Positions 1 through 8,877 of a DNA stretch of 64,000 bases are shown piece by piece (the stretch's first letter is position 1; each line of letters starts with the position of its first letter). Position numbers and translations under genes: made by a program. The notes under the pieces were generated by a model that was not told the origin of the DNA, searched no databases, and saw only the letters and a program-made list of their open reading frames with translations. The DNA is taken from contig CAJXVC010000012.1 of the NCBI GenBank assembly GCA_913060975.1, positions 62,001 through 126,000 on the forward strand, read 5' to 3'. This DNA is from an uncultured Gammaproteobacteria bacterium (lineage in GTDB: Bacteria > Pseudomonadota > Gammaproteobacteria > Pseudomonadales > Pseudohongiellaceae).

Positions 1-212
1 GCGCAATACTGGTAGTTGGCAAGAAAACTGCATTATCCCTTGCTTGTTAATCTGTAACTGGCTGGAAAATTAACCAATCCGGTCAAGCATTCGTTTAATT
101 TGGCGCCGCACTTGCGCTATCGTTACCAACTACAACGAATGCAACTCGAGACTTTTTATAAATCCATTATAAATACAGCCTGCAATCCAGCGCTGATCAA
201 TGAGAATCCTTT

Positions 213-809
213 ATGAGCAAGCTCCTGACTCCCGACCATGCAAGCACCGCAACGCCACAACTCAATCGCCGTCAGCTAATCACTGCTGCGGTTACACTGG
301 CTGGCGGTCTGGCACTGGCTCGCCATGCGCCTGCGGCCAATGCCGCCGAAAATGTTGCTGGCCGTTTGCAGGCACTGGGCATTCAATTACCCGAACCCCC
401 GGCACCGGTGGCCAACTACGTCGCCTATCTCGTGCAAGACAACTTCGCTTACATTGCAGGGCAGATACCTTTTGCCAATGGCGAGTTGCTGTTCCCCGGC
501 TCAGTCCCGAACGAAGTCAGCGTAGACGCTGCCCGCATCGCTGCACGGCAATGCGGCATTAATATTCTTGCCGCCCTGTCGGGTGCCTGTGAAGGAAATC
601 TGGACCGTGTGCGGCAATGCATGCGACTCGATGGCTTTGTCGCCTCGGCAGATGGTTTTACCCAACAGCCACAGGTGATCAACGCTGCCTCTGATCTGAT
701 GGTGGAAGTATTCGGTGATGCTGGCCGCCACACGCGCACTGCAGTGGGGGTTAATGAATTGCCACTCAATGCCTGTGTAGAAATCTCGGCCGTGTTCGTC
801 ATCGACTGA
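213..809 (+). CDS. RidA/YjgF-family protein with Tat-like leader
   Basis: A 198-residue protein whose residues about 50-198 match the RidA/YjgF/UK114 family: the entry motif LGIQLPEPPAPVANYV, then YIAGQIPFANGEL, the GNLDRV segment and a C-terminal TRTAVGVNELPLNACVEI that keeps the conserved Arg before the LP turn. Classical RidA proteins hydrolyse reactive enamine/imine intermediates released by PLP enzymes. Unlike the usual ~130-residue cytosolic forms, this one has an N-terminal extension with NRRQL followed by a hydrophobic, Ala-rich stretch and an APAANA site, which reads as a Tat-type signal. Export is inferred. The gene converges on the PLP aminotransferase that ends 18 bases away. Two TATAAA boxes lie at 157-173 upstream; the ribosome site before the ATG is weak. 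Confidence 0.85.
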   Translation: MSKLLTPDHASTATPQLNRRQLITAAVTLAGGLALARHAPAANAAENVAGRLQALGIQLPEPPAPVANYVAYLVQDNFAYIAGQIPFANGELLFPGSVPNEVSVDAARIAARQCGINILAALSGACEGNLDRVRQCMRLDGFVASADGFTQQPQVINAASDLMVEVFGDAGRHTRTAVGVNELPLNACVEISAVFVID

Positions 810-827
810 CGAGCACGACCGCGCAGG

Positions 828-1958
828 CTAGCCAAACAGCTTGCGATAAGTCTGCGTGAAATACTCCATGTCTTCAGGCCGCTGCATGGATACCCGCGCC
901 CACGTCGTAAATGGTGGAAATGCGCGGCCAACCATGATGCCTTCATTTAACATGGCAGCACTGAATTTCTCGATCTCCATGCCGGTTTCAATAAACCCGA
1001 AATTGGCATTGGATTTCACATAGTTGATGCCCATCTCGTCGCAGAATCCTTCGACGATAGACAACGACTCTTTATTCATCTTGCGCGCAAAATTCTGGAA
1101 TTCCATGTCCTGATAGCTGGCATAGGCCGCGTGTTGACCCACAATATTCAGGCTGCCGGTTTTCTTCATGTCCATGCTGGCAATCAGGTCCGGGTGCGCA
1201 TAACCAAATCCTACCCGCAGTGCCGCAATGCCGTGAATTTTCGACGCTGTGCGCGCCACAATGACATTGGGGTTATCGTTGCGCACATAATCCATCATGG
1301 TCTCAAAATCAGGGTTGTCGACGTATTCGTAGTAAGCCTCATCGACAAAGACCAGGCGATCTTTTGACACTTCATCAATGAAATCGCGCATGGCATTTTT
1401 CTCAATGATGGAAGGAATCGGATTATTCGGATTACACAGATACACCATCTTGGTATCAGGGCGAATCGCTGCATACATGGCATTGAGATCGATATGCATC
1501 TTGTCATCGACTGGCACACGAATAATCTCACTGCCCATATTTCCGGCGTAACGTGGCAGTGATTCAAACGTCGGGTATGGCGCCACGATAGAACCGCCCT
1601 CCAGACTGGCTATCATCGCGCTAACATTGAGAATCTCACCGGACCCGGTACCCACTGTGATGTGGTCTTCGGGCACATTCTCGATTTTGGACATCAGTGA
1701 AATCAATTGCGGGGTGATGCCACCGTACTTGTTGGCATCTTCCATTGCCCGATGTACTGCCTTGAGGGCAACCCGAGAAGGGCCGTAGGGATTCTCGTTG
1801 GAGCTAGCGCGAATAATATGACTCGGCCGCTTCACTTGTGCTATCGCAGAGTTTAACAAGCGAATGCTGGGCGCTCCCGGGATGCTATCCAGCACACCGG
1901 CTCCCGCCAACGTAGCACCACCAAAGAGAAACTTTCGTCGATTCAACATCTTGTTCAT
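828..1958 (-). CDS. HisC-like PLP aminotransferase (fold type I) with Tat leader
   Basis: A 376-residue class I/II aminotransferase related to histidinol-phosphate aminotransferases. Counting from the ATG at 1958, visible motifs are SSNENPYGP (52-60), the TGSGE cofactor loop (104-108), CNPNNP (175-180), DEAYY (206-210), the Schiff-base lysine K240 in TASKIHG, and R248. The N-terminus NRRKFLFGG plus an Ala/Gly-rich hydrophobic run is a good twin-arginine leader, unusual for a HisC relative. The ATG at 1958 is chosen over a TTG at 1970 because GAGG sits six bases upstream. It converges on the Tat-leader RidA homologue. Histidine biosynthesis is unlikely for an exported protein; substrate unknown. 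Confidence 0.88.
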   Translation of the reverse strand: MNKMLNRRKFLFGGATLAGAGVLDSIPGAPSIRLLNSAIAQVKRPSHIIRASSNENPYGPSRVALKAVHRAMEDANKYGGITPQLISLMSKIENVPEDHITVGTGSGEILNVSAMIASLEGGSIVAPYPTFESLPRYAGNMGSEIIRVPVDDKMHIDLNAMYAAIRPDTKMVYLCNPNNPIPSIIEKNAMRDFIDEVSKDRLVFVDEAYYEYVDNPDFETMMDYVRNDNPNVIVARTASKIHGIAALRVGFGYAHPDLIASMDMKKTGSLNIVGQHAAYASYQDMEFQNFARKMNKESLSIVEGFCDEMGINYVKSNANFGFIETGMEIEKFSAAMLNEGIMVGRAFPPFTTWARVSMQRPEDMEYFTQTYRKLFG

Positions 1959-2109
1959 AAGCGACCTCAATTAGGCATTGCTACTGCACTCACGCGTCAG
2001 TCAGCAATCAGGATTGGATTTCGACTCGTAGCGAGTCAGAAAGCTATCCAATTGAGAAAGCAAGAAGTGAACCAGTGTGTACCACTACCAGGAGGATAGC
2101 GCACAGGCT

Positions 2110-2131
2110 GCGGATTCTTGCGAGAATCCGC
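2110..2131. other. Perfect 9-bp hairpin downstream of the malic enzyme gene
   Basis: GCGGATTCT (2110-2118) and AGAATCCGC (2123-2131) form a perfect stem with a TGCG loop. It lies about 110 bases past the minus-strand malic enzyme stop and upstream of the aminotransferase gene. There is no T tract, so a terminator role is only possible. A weaker ATCGCC/GGCGAT pair with an A run overlaps the malic enzyme stop at about 2222-2242. Confidence 0.35.
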
Positions 2132-2241
2132 GCCCGAGGCTATCTGGAGAAGGGAAAATTGCGCTTTGAATCAAGGAATTGGCAGACTAAAACAGTGCGC
2201 GAATTGCACCAGCAACTGTCAATCGCCTCAAAAAAGGGCGA

Positions 2242-3684
2242 TCAAACAGACTCGTCGTCGGTCATGCCTTTGCGTGCCACACCGTCTTCACGCGCGGCCG
2301 CCGCTACCGCGTTGGCGACCGCAGGCACGACACCAGGATCAAACACACTGGGCACAATATAGTCAGGCAACAACACCGCCTCGTCGATCACGTTGGCAAT
2401 TGCCACCGCCGCCGCCATCTTCATGTTTTCGGTGATCGAACTGGCCATACAATCCAGCGCGCCGCGGAAGATGCCCGGAAAGCACAAGACATTATTGATC
2501 TGATTGGGAAAGTCGCTACGCCCTGTTGCCATGACACTGACATGCGGCAAGGCAATCGTTGGCATAATTTCCGGATCCGGATTGGCCATGGCAAAGACAA
2601 TGGGGTCACGAGCCATTTTTTTCAGGTCATCGACAGTAAGTACGTTCGGCGCAGATACACCAACAAACAGATCAGCACCAGCCATAACGTCACTGAGCGA
2701 ACCTTTTTCATTGTTGGGATTAAGTGCCTCAGCGAACCAACGCTTGGAATCGTCAAGATCATTGCGGCCAACATGGATAGCGCCGCTGCGATCACAGCCA
2801 ATAATATTTTCAACGCCTAGCAGCATCATCATCTTGGAACAGGCTGTACCTGCGGCACCGACGCCATTCACTACGACTTTCAAATCCTGAGGCTTTTTGT
2901 TCACCACTTTCAGCGCATTGATCAGCGCCGCCGTACTCACCACAGCTGTGCCATGCTGGTCGTCGTGAAACACCGGAATATCCAGCTCTTTCTTCAAGCG
3001 AGTTTCAATTTCAAAGCAGCGTGGCGCGGAAATATCTTCCAGATTAATGCCGCCAAAGGTAGGCGACAGGGCGCGTACAATGGCAATAATTTCCTCAGTG
3101 TCTTTGGTGTCCAGACAAAGCGGAAAGGCATCGACATCGGCAAAGTGTTTGAACAGCATGGCCTTGCCTTCCATAACCGGCATCGCTGCGCGCGGACCAA
3201 TATCGCCCAGACCCAACACCGCCGTGCCATCGCTGATCACTGCGACGGTGTTTTTCTTGATGGTGAGATTGAATGCCGACTGGGGATCGCGATGAATCGC
3301 TCGACAGACCCGGGCCACACCTGGTGTGTAAGCCATGGACAAATCATCACGAGTCTTCAATGGCGTGCGGTTGGCAATTTCAATCTTGCCGCCCAGATGC
3401 ATTAAAAATGTACGATCTGAATAGTGGACAAACTCGACATTCTTTAACTGCTGAGCGGCTTCCACTACACGCATCGACGTTTCTACATCCGCCGTCGTGA
3501 CGCTGAAGTCACGCACGTTCTCTTCCTTGCTACTGCGGACCAGGTCGATCGCACCAATATCACCACCTGCATCAGCAATCGCTCGCGTAACATTGGCCAG
3601 TGCGCCAATCTCGTTTTTCAGTTTTAAACGCACAGTAAAACTGGTGCCCAGATTTTCCTCTATTGGCGCCGACATTTTATTCAC
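2242..3684 (-). CDS. NAD(P)-dependent malic enzyme with N-terminal ACT domain
   Basis: A 480-residue decarboxylating malate dehydrogenase (malate to pyruvate and CO2). Residues about 15-90 form an ACT-type ligand-binding domain. The malic enzyme core follows: catalytic Tyr119 in YTPGVA, GLGDIG (158-163), catalytic Lys174 in MEGKAMLF, metal site FHDDQHGT (239-246), and Rossmann loop GVGAAGT (274-280). The arrangement resembles bacterial short malic enzymes with a fused regulatory ACT domain. The GTG start at 3684 is supported by AGAGGA seven bases upstream; an ATG three codons later lacks such spacing. Cofactor preference cannot be read safely. An allosteric amino-acid effector is inferred from the ACT domain. 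Confidence 0.93.
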   Translation of the reverse strand: MNKMSAPIEENLGTSFTVRLKLKNEIGALANVTRAIADAGGDIGAIDLVRSSKEENVRDFSVTTADVETSMRVVEAAQQLKNVEFVHYSDRTFLMHLGGKIEIANRTPLKTRDDLSMAYTPGVARVCRAIHRDPQSAFNLTIKKNTVAVISDGTAVLGLGDIGPRAAMPVMEGKAMLFKHFADVDAFPLCLDTKDTEEIIAIVRALSPTFGGINLEDISAPRCFEIETRLKKELDIPVFHDDQHGTAVVSTAALINALKVVNKKPQDLKVVVNGVGAAGTACSKMMMLLGVENIIGCDRSGAIHVGRNDLDDSKRWFAEALNPNNEKGSLSDVMAGADLFVGVSAPNVLTVDDLKKMARDPIVFAMANPDPEIMPTIALPHVSVMATGRSDFPNQINNVLCFPGIFRGALDCMASSITENMKMAAAVAIANVIDEAVLLPDYIVPSVFDPGVVPAVANAVAAAAREDGVARKGMTDDESV

Positions 3685-4091
3685 GGGAATATCCTCTTGG
3701 TTTGCTGGTTCACTCGAGCCTGATCTGATTGCAGTAATTGGACGTTGGAAGCTGCATGCGAGTCCTCATTGGGCCAGACGTTGATCAATCTGGGCGTTGA
3801 AGAACCATGGAGCAGAACGGGGTAGCCGAATCGTCTTATCGCAGTGTAACAGAAAGCATTGTGATTTCTGTACCTGTCGCCAGACAATTTCGCTCCTCCC
3901 CGACCTCTAGCACTTACTGCAAGCAAGCCCGGCAACGCTACCCGAAAAGCTTGTTACAATGCAGCTGGAATCAGGCCACTGCCATCAGGTCAGGCGAACG
4001 CTTCGCGAGCATTTTTAGAAGGCAAATGAATGACAATGGTCACAATCCGGGTCACTCTTGGTGAGATCATTACATAGCGCATCGATTATTT
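3685..4091. other. Divergent intergenic region, malic enzyme / radical SAM operon
   Basis: A 407-base gap between two divergently transcribed units, so it should carry both promoters. A TACAAT box at 3955-3960 could be a -10 for the plus-strand operon but no convincing -35 was seen. No ribosome-binding site precedes the radical SAM ATG at 4092. No convincing small gene was found. Confidence 0.5.
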
Positions 4092-5171
4092 ATGGAATCC
4101 ATCTATTACGTCCTTTGCTGGCATTGTCATCGCCGCTGCAAACACTGTTATGAAGAACGTTTCCGGCCTTACATACGTGAAGAACTGGAAAGTGTAGTCA
4201 GTGAAGCGGTACGCAACGCGCCGCACATTGTTGCCAATCTGCCCGAATCGATGCTGTATCGCGAGGCAATCAGTGATCCGCAGCCCGGCGGCCCGCTGTA
4301 TCAGGAGAAAGTCGGCAAGATTATCCTGTCTGGCGGTGATGTACTGACCGAACCGGTTCGCGAGCGCGTTCTGTATCCAACTCTGGAAGCGATTCGAGAC
4401 AAGTATGCCCAGCACGGAGGCATAAGGGTGGTCGTGCAAACCACAGGCGACTTGCTGACTCCCAAGATCATTGCTGAGCTACTGGACCGGGATGTCTGGT
4501 CGATCTCGGTTTCCGGCATGGATGATTATCATGTCGGCATGGAAGGCGACAAGAAACTCGCCCTGGCCGAAAAATGTACCGCCATGCTGGAAGCAGCCGG
4601 CCTCAAGGATGCCAATGCATTGGGTGAGCGCACGGAGCGTAGTAAAGAGGATGGCCCCATCTTCAGCATGTTTGGTGCTACGGAGGAAAGCTGGATCGGC
4701 AAACTCTGGCCACGCGGCCGCGCGTGGTCGAACAATCTGACCCACGCCACTCTGGCTGATAATTTTTGTGATGCCTGGTCTGGCGGCCTCAACTTTCTCA
4801 ATCATGGCTTTGCCGGTGCAGAAGTCTCAATCGACCCGACTGGCGACGTGTACCCCTGTTGCATCAAGACTGCCAGTCCGCTGGGCAATCTGGTCGAAGA
4901 ACCGCTTCTTACTATTCTCGATGACTTGACTGGTCTACCGGAAATGGAAGCTATCAATGCTGGCAAACCCGAGCGCATGGGTCTGCAACATGGCTGGAGT
5001 GTGACTGATTATCTTGATGCCTGTCAGACTGAGACTCCCGCTGGCAAACCCTACGCCAATCTTTGTGTCGGTTGCGATCGCTTTCACCGCGAAGTACTCG
5101 GCGATATCCTCGATGACCGACGTCGTCAGCGCCGCAGTCAACGACTGGGGATTCTTGCCAGTAATGGCTAG
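4092..5171 (+). CDS. Radical SAM protein with SPASM-like C-terminal cysteines
   Basis: A 359-residue radical SAM enzyme. The cluster motif CX3CX2C is C12-C16-C19 in CHRRCKHC, unusually close to the N-terminus, with another Cys at 9. SGGDVL (80-85) is the glycine-rich SAM-binding motif. The C-terminal third holds further cysteines (C226, C256/C257 in GDVYPCC, C311, C325, C328 in CVGC), the pattern expected of a SPASM/Twitch auxiliary Fe-S domain as in peptide-modifying enzymes. The following ynjB-like gene starts eight bases before this stop, so the two are translationally linked. Reaction unknown; no small precursor-peptide gene was recognised in the upstream gap. Confidence 0.85.
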   Translation: MESIYYVLCWHCHRRCKHCYEERFRPYIREELESVVSEAVRNAPHIVANLPESMLYREAISDPQPGGPLYQEKVGKIILSGGDVLTEPVRERVLYPTLEAIRDKYAQHGGIRVVVQTTGDLLTPKIIAELLDRDVWSISVSGMDDYHVGMEGDKKLALAEKCTAMLEAAGLKDANALGERTERSKEDGPIFSMFGATEESWIGKLWPRGRAWSNNLTHATLADNFCDAWSGGLNFLNHGFAGAEVSIDPTGDVYPCCIKTASPLGNLVEEPLLTILDDLTGLPEMEAINAGKPERMGLQHGWSVTDYLDACQTETPAGKPYANLCVGCDRFHREVLGDILDDRRRQRRSQRLGILASNG

Positions 5172-6396
5172 GCGTGCCGCCTTCGGCAAAGGCCTGCTTG
5201 CTGTCGTCACTTGTTACCTGATCAGCGTCGCACTGCCAGGCAAGGCCCAGGTGGATACTGATAACTGGCCGCTGGTTCTTGAGCAGGCCCACGGTCAAGA
5301 ATTGTATTTCAATACCTGGGGTGGTGAGTCTCGCATCAATGGCTATCTTGCCTGGGTCGCAGCTCAAGTACGAGAGCGATTTGCCATCTCATTGCAACAC
5401 GTGCGATTGGCAGACACGGCACTTGCCGTGTCGCGAGTGCTGGCCGAGAAACAGGCCGGGAACACTGATGGCGGCACTATTGATCTGCTCTGGGTAAATG
5501 GCGAGAATTTCGCGGCCCTGAAAAACAACAACTTGTTGTTCGGGCCCTGGTCAGAACAACTTCCCAACTTTGCGCTGGTGGATGCCGATAATTTTCCGGA
5601 GATGCGTGCCGATTTCACTGTCCCGGTCGATGGCCTGGAAGCCCCCTGGCTGCGCGCGCAACTGATCTTCTATTTTGACAGCGCCGTGATCGCCGACCCA
5701 CCGCAATCGATTCCTGCGCTGTTAACCTGGGCCAAAAACAACCCGGGTGAGTTCACTTACCCCAAACCACCAGCCTTTCTCGGTTCCACTTTTCTCAAAC
5801 AGGCTCTGCTCGAATTGGCCCGCGACACCGACGCGTTATTCGCGCCTGTCGAGCAAAGCGATTTCGAGCAGATAACCGCAGTGCTTTGGCAATACCTGGA
5901 TCAGCTACACCCTTATTTGTTACGCAAGGGTCGCTACTTCCCTAGCAATGGCGCCCAGCTCAGAAGGCTCATGGCCGACGGCGATACAGCGCTGGCCTTC
6001 TCGTTCAGCCCCAATGAAGTCATAACCGGCATCCGCAATCGGGAACTGCCCGAAACGGCGCGCAGCTACGTATTGAAGGGCGGCACTATTGCCAATGTGA
6101 GTTTTCTGGCTATCCCGTTTAACGCCAGCAACAAGGCTGCTGCCATGGTCGTCGCCAACTATCTGCTCTCGGCTGAAGCCCAGGCACAGGCCAGTCTTCC
6201 TGAGCAAATGGGCAGCACAACTGTATTATCAATGGCGCAGTTGAATACCCAGCAGCAAGCACTGTTCGATGCTATCGATCTCGGACCCGGAGCGCTAAGT
6301 CCGCAGGATTTGGCGCGTACCCGGCAAGAGCCGCACCCATCCTGGATGCCTGCCCTCGAGGCGGCCTGGCTTACAAGGTACAACCGGCGCCAATGA
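5164..6396 (+). CDS. ynjB: YnjB-type ABC transporter substrate-binding protein
   Basis: Periplasmic binding protein of about 410 residues, similar to E. coli YnjB: LYFNTWGGESRINGYL, then LQHVRLADTA, GGTIDLLWVNGENF and LEAPWLRAQL follow that family closely. The chosen ATG at 5164 gives a start ARRAAFGK followed by a hydrophobic segment ending near LPGKAQ, a plausible signal peptide, and overlaps the radical SAM stop by eight bases. A longer in-frame reading from 5014 would lie inside the radical SAM gene and is rejected. Its end overlaps the permease start as ATGA. E. coli YnjBCD has been annotated as thiamine-related, but the ligand is not firmly known and cannot be read here. Confidence 0.9.
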   Translation: MARRAAFGKGLLAVVTCYLISVALPGKAQVDTDNWPLVLEQAHGQELYFNTWGGESRINGYLAWVAAQVRERFAISLQHVRLADTALAVSRVLAEKQAGNTDGGTIDLLWVNGENFAALKNNNLLFGPWSEQLPNFALVDADNFPEMRADFTVPVDGLEAPWLRAQLIFYFDSAVIADPPQSIPALLTWAKNNPGEFTYPKPPAFLGSTFLKQALLELARDTDALFAPVEQSDFEQITAVLWQYLDQLHPYLLRKGRYFPSNGAQLRRLMADGDTALAFSFSPNEVITGIRNRELPETARSYVLKGGTIANVSFLAIPFNASNKAAAMVVANYLLSAEAQAQASLPEQMGSTTVLSMAQLNTQQQALFDAIDLGPGALSPQDLARTRQEPHPSWMPALEAAWLTRYNRRQ

Positions 6397-8084
6397 TGCT
6401 ACGCCTGGCAACCCCTCTCATCTTTCTTCTATTACTGGTACCCGTACTGGCCGGCATTGTAATTTCCTTCCTGCCTGCGTTTGGCTTCCTACCTGCTCTT
6501 GGCGGCAACCAGTTAACTTTACAATGGTGGCAGACTCTAGCCGATGTGCCAGGTATCACTCATAGTGTTTCGCTCAGCCTGATTGCCGGACTCGTTACAC
6601 CATTGATCGCCTTGATACTGGTTCTTTTATTTCTCGCCAGCGCTAGCGGTCGCCGACTGGATAGCTGGACACGGCGTCTGATTTCGCCAGTCCTTGCAGT
6701 TCCGCATGCAGCGGCCGCATTCGGGCTGGTCTTTCTGATTGCCCCATCCGGTTTCCTGTTTCGACTTTTTTCGCCCGCTCTGAGCGGCTGGGACAGAGCG
6801 CCAGATCTCCTCATTATTAATGATATCTGGGGGCTAAGCCTGATCGCTGGTCTCGTCATCAAGGAGATACCCTTCCTGATGCTGGTCGCCATGGCTGCAC
6901 TGCCACAAATCAATCCCGAACAGCGATTGGCCATGGCGCGCACACTTGGCTATTCGCCTGTTACCGCCTGGCTGAAAGTAATTGCGCCGGCTTTATATCC
7001 GCTATTGCGGCTGCCGTTATTTGCGGTCATTGCCTATGCCTCAGCCAATATAGATGTGGCATTGATTCTTGGCCCGAACTTGCCAGCCACTTTGAGCGTG
7101 CGTCTGCTGGACTGGTTTGCCGACCCTGATCTGGATAATCGCTTTCTCGCCGCTGCGGCAGCAATCCTGCAGTTGGGCGTAAGCGCACTTGCCATCAGTT
7201 TATGGATTGCCGGTGAAAAATTGCTTGGCTGGCTGACCAATGGTTGGATGCAAAATGGTCAGCGCCGCTATTGCGAAAAACCTCTCCAGATAGTGGGCCG
7301 TGCTGGCGTGCCGTTGGCTCTGTCCATTCTGGTCATGGGTCTATTGTTGTTGCTGATGAACGCCTTCGCCGGATTCTGGCGCTTTCCGGACACCCTGCCT
7401 GACGAGTGGACATTACGTCATTGGCGAAGTGCGGGAATGGCCATTGTCACCCCGCTTAGCAACACCTTGAGGATCGCTGTTCCAGTGACGGGACTGACTC
7501 TGGTACTGGTCGTTGCCAGCCTGGAAGCCGAGCATCGCCAGCAACGAGAACGCTCATTATTCGCTGGACTGCTGTACTTGCCGTTGATCATTCCACAAGT
7601 TGCCTTTTTGTTTGGTTTAATCGTAATCACTGAATTGCTGCAATGGCAGCCAGGCTACTGGCTGGTCGCTCTGGGGCATATACTGTTTGTATTGCCTTAT
7701 ATGTATCTGACGCTGGCTCAGGTTTATCGCCGCTTCGATACACGATGGCTACAGTTGGGAGCGACATTGGGGGCCACTGCCAATCAGCGACTATGGCGTA
7801 TTCGACTACCCATGTTGCTGGCACCGCTGCTCACTTCTGCTGCAATCGGATTGGCCATCAGTATTAGCCTGTATTTACCGACTCAGCTGCTCGGTGCTGG
7901 CCGGATCAGTACCATCACCACTGAAGCTGTTGCACTGGCCTCTGGCGGCAGTGCTGGCGTAATCGCCGTTTTGGCAAGCTTGCAGGCCATTCTGCCCATG
8001 CTGGCATTTACTGCCGCACTGGTCGTTCCGCAACTAGTCTGGCGTCAACGGGCTGGCATGAGAGATACTCGCGATTATGAGTAA
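6393..8084 (+). CDS. ynjC: YnjC-type double-domain ABC permease
   Basis: A 563-residue integral membrane protein with about 12 hydrophobic segments, built as two fused permease halves like YnjC and FbpB-type permeases. Each half has an EAA-like loop: ARTLGYSPVTAWLKVIAP in the first and LGATLGATANQRLWRIRLP in the second. It forms the channel for the YnjB-like binding protein and the YnjD-like ATPase encoded on either side. The start overlaps the upstream stop by four bases (ATGA) and the end overlaps the ATPase start by eight, so the four-gene unit should be one message. Confidence 0.9.
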   Translation: MMLRLATPLIFLLLLVPVLAGIVISFLPAFGFLPALGGNQLTLQWWQTLADVPGITHSVSLSLIAGLVTPLIALILVLLFLASASGRRLDSWTRRLISPVLAVPHAAAAFGLVFLIAPSGFLFRLFSPALSGWDRAPDLLIINDIWGLSLIAGLVIKEIPFLMLVAMAALPQINPEQRLAMARTLGYSPVTAWLKVIAPALYPLLRLPLFAVIAYASANIDVALILGPNLPATLSVRLLDWFADPDLDNRFLAAAAAILQLGVSALAISLWIAGEKLLGWLTNGWMQNGQRRYCEKPLQIVGRAGVPLALSILVMGLLLLLMNAFAGFWRFPDTLPDEWTLRHWRSAGMAIVTPLSNTLRIAVPVTGLTLVLVVASLEAEHRQQRERSLFAGLLYLPLIIPQVAFLFGLIVITELLQWQPGYWLVALGHILFVLPYMYLTLAQVYRRFDTRWLQLGATLGATANQRLWRIRLPMLLAPLLTSAAIGLAISISLYLPTQLLGAGRISTITTEAVALASGGSAGVIAVLASLQAILPMLAFTAALVVPQLVWRQRAGMRDTRDYE

Positions 8085-8727
8085 CAAACCGGAACCAGCC
8101 TCAGCCGACCCCAGGTTAAAACTGGAACAGGTACACATTGCTCTGGGCTCGACAACACTGGTCGACCTGGATTGTACGATCGCCGGTGGCGAGATATTCA
8201 CGGTTATGGGCCCATCGGGTTCTGGCAAGTCATCCCTGCTTGCCTATCTGGGCGGTTTCCTTGCTCCTGCATTCACTGCCTCGGGAAGTGTGCGAATTAA
8301 CGACCAGGAAGTGACTGGACTGCCGCCTGAAGAACGCCGACTTGGCTTGTTGTTCCAGGACCCGTTGTTGTTTCCTCATCTTTCAGTCGCCGGCAATCTG
8401 CAATTCGGTCTGCCTGCTAAAGCCGTCGATAAAAAAGCGCGGATAGCAGCCGTGCTGAATCAGGCTGGGTTGGCAGACTTTGCCGATCGCGACCCCGCGA
8501 CACTGTCTGGCGGCCAGAAATCACGCGTCGCACTATTGCGTCTGTTATTGTCAGAGCCGCAGGCAGTCTTGCTGGATGAACCATTCAGCAAACTGGATAC
8601 TGATTTGCGCCGGGACATCCGTGAACAAGTGTTTCTTGGCATCCGCCAGGCAAAACTGCCTGCCATATTGGTCTCTCATGATGAAGCAGATGCTGAGGCA
8701 GCAGGCGGCCAAGTGCTAAGGCTCTGA
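8077..8727 (+). CDS. ynjD: YnjD-type ABC transporter ATPase
   Basis: A 216-residue ABC nucleotide-binding subunit, close to the ~217 residues of E. coli YnjD. Motifs in order: Walker A GPSGSGKSS, Q-loop LLFQDPLLFPHL, signature LSGGQKSR, Walker B AVLLDEP, and the H-loop ILVSHDEADAEA. It energises the YnjB/C-like importer. It overlaps the permease gene by eight bases and is the last gene of the operon. Confidence 0.93.
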   Translation: MSNKPEPASADPRLKLEQVHIALGSTTLVDLDCTIAGGEIFTVMGPSGSGKSSLLAYLGGFLAPAFTASGSVRINDQEVTGLPPEERRLGLLFQDPLLFPHLSVAGNLQFGLPAKAVDKKARIAAVLNQAGLADFADRDPATLSGGQKSRVALLRLLLSEPQAVLLDEPFSKLDTDLRRDIREQVFLGIRQAKLPAILVSHDEADAEAAGGQVLRL

Positions 8728-8877
8728 AAAAGCTGCTTTTTATTTTTTGAACCATCGCTGACAATTAGACCTATTTCATCCTGTTTATTGCTCTGCTCGC
8801 CTGCTAATGATTAAATCCCCTATCCCAATAAATCAGGTCCCGCAGTTTGACGGGCCTCGACATGAGGTAAAAGAATA

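Noticed and set aside
200..562. Alternative 120-residue frame over the RidA gene
   Set aside because: Composition is Arg/Cys-rich out-of-frame sequence and it overlaps a well-supported gene.
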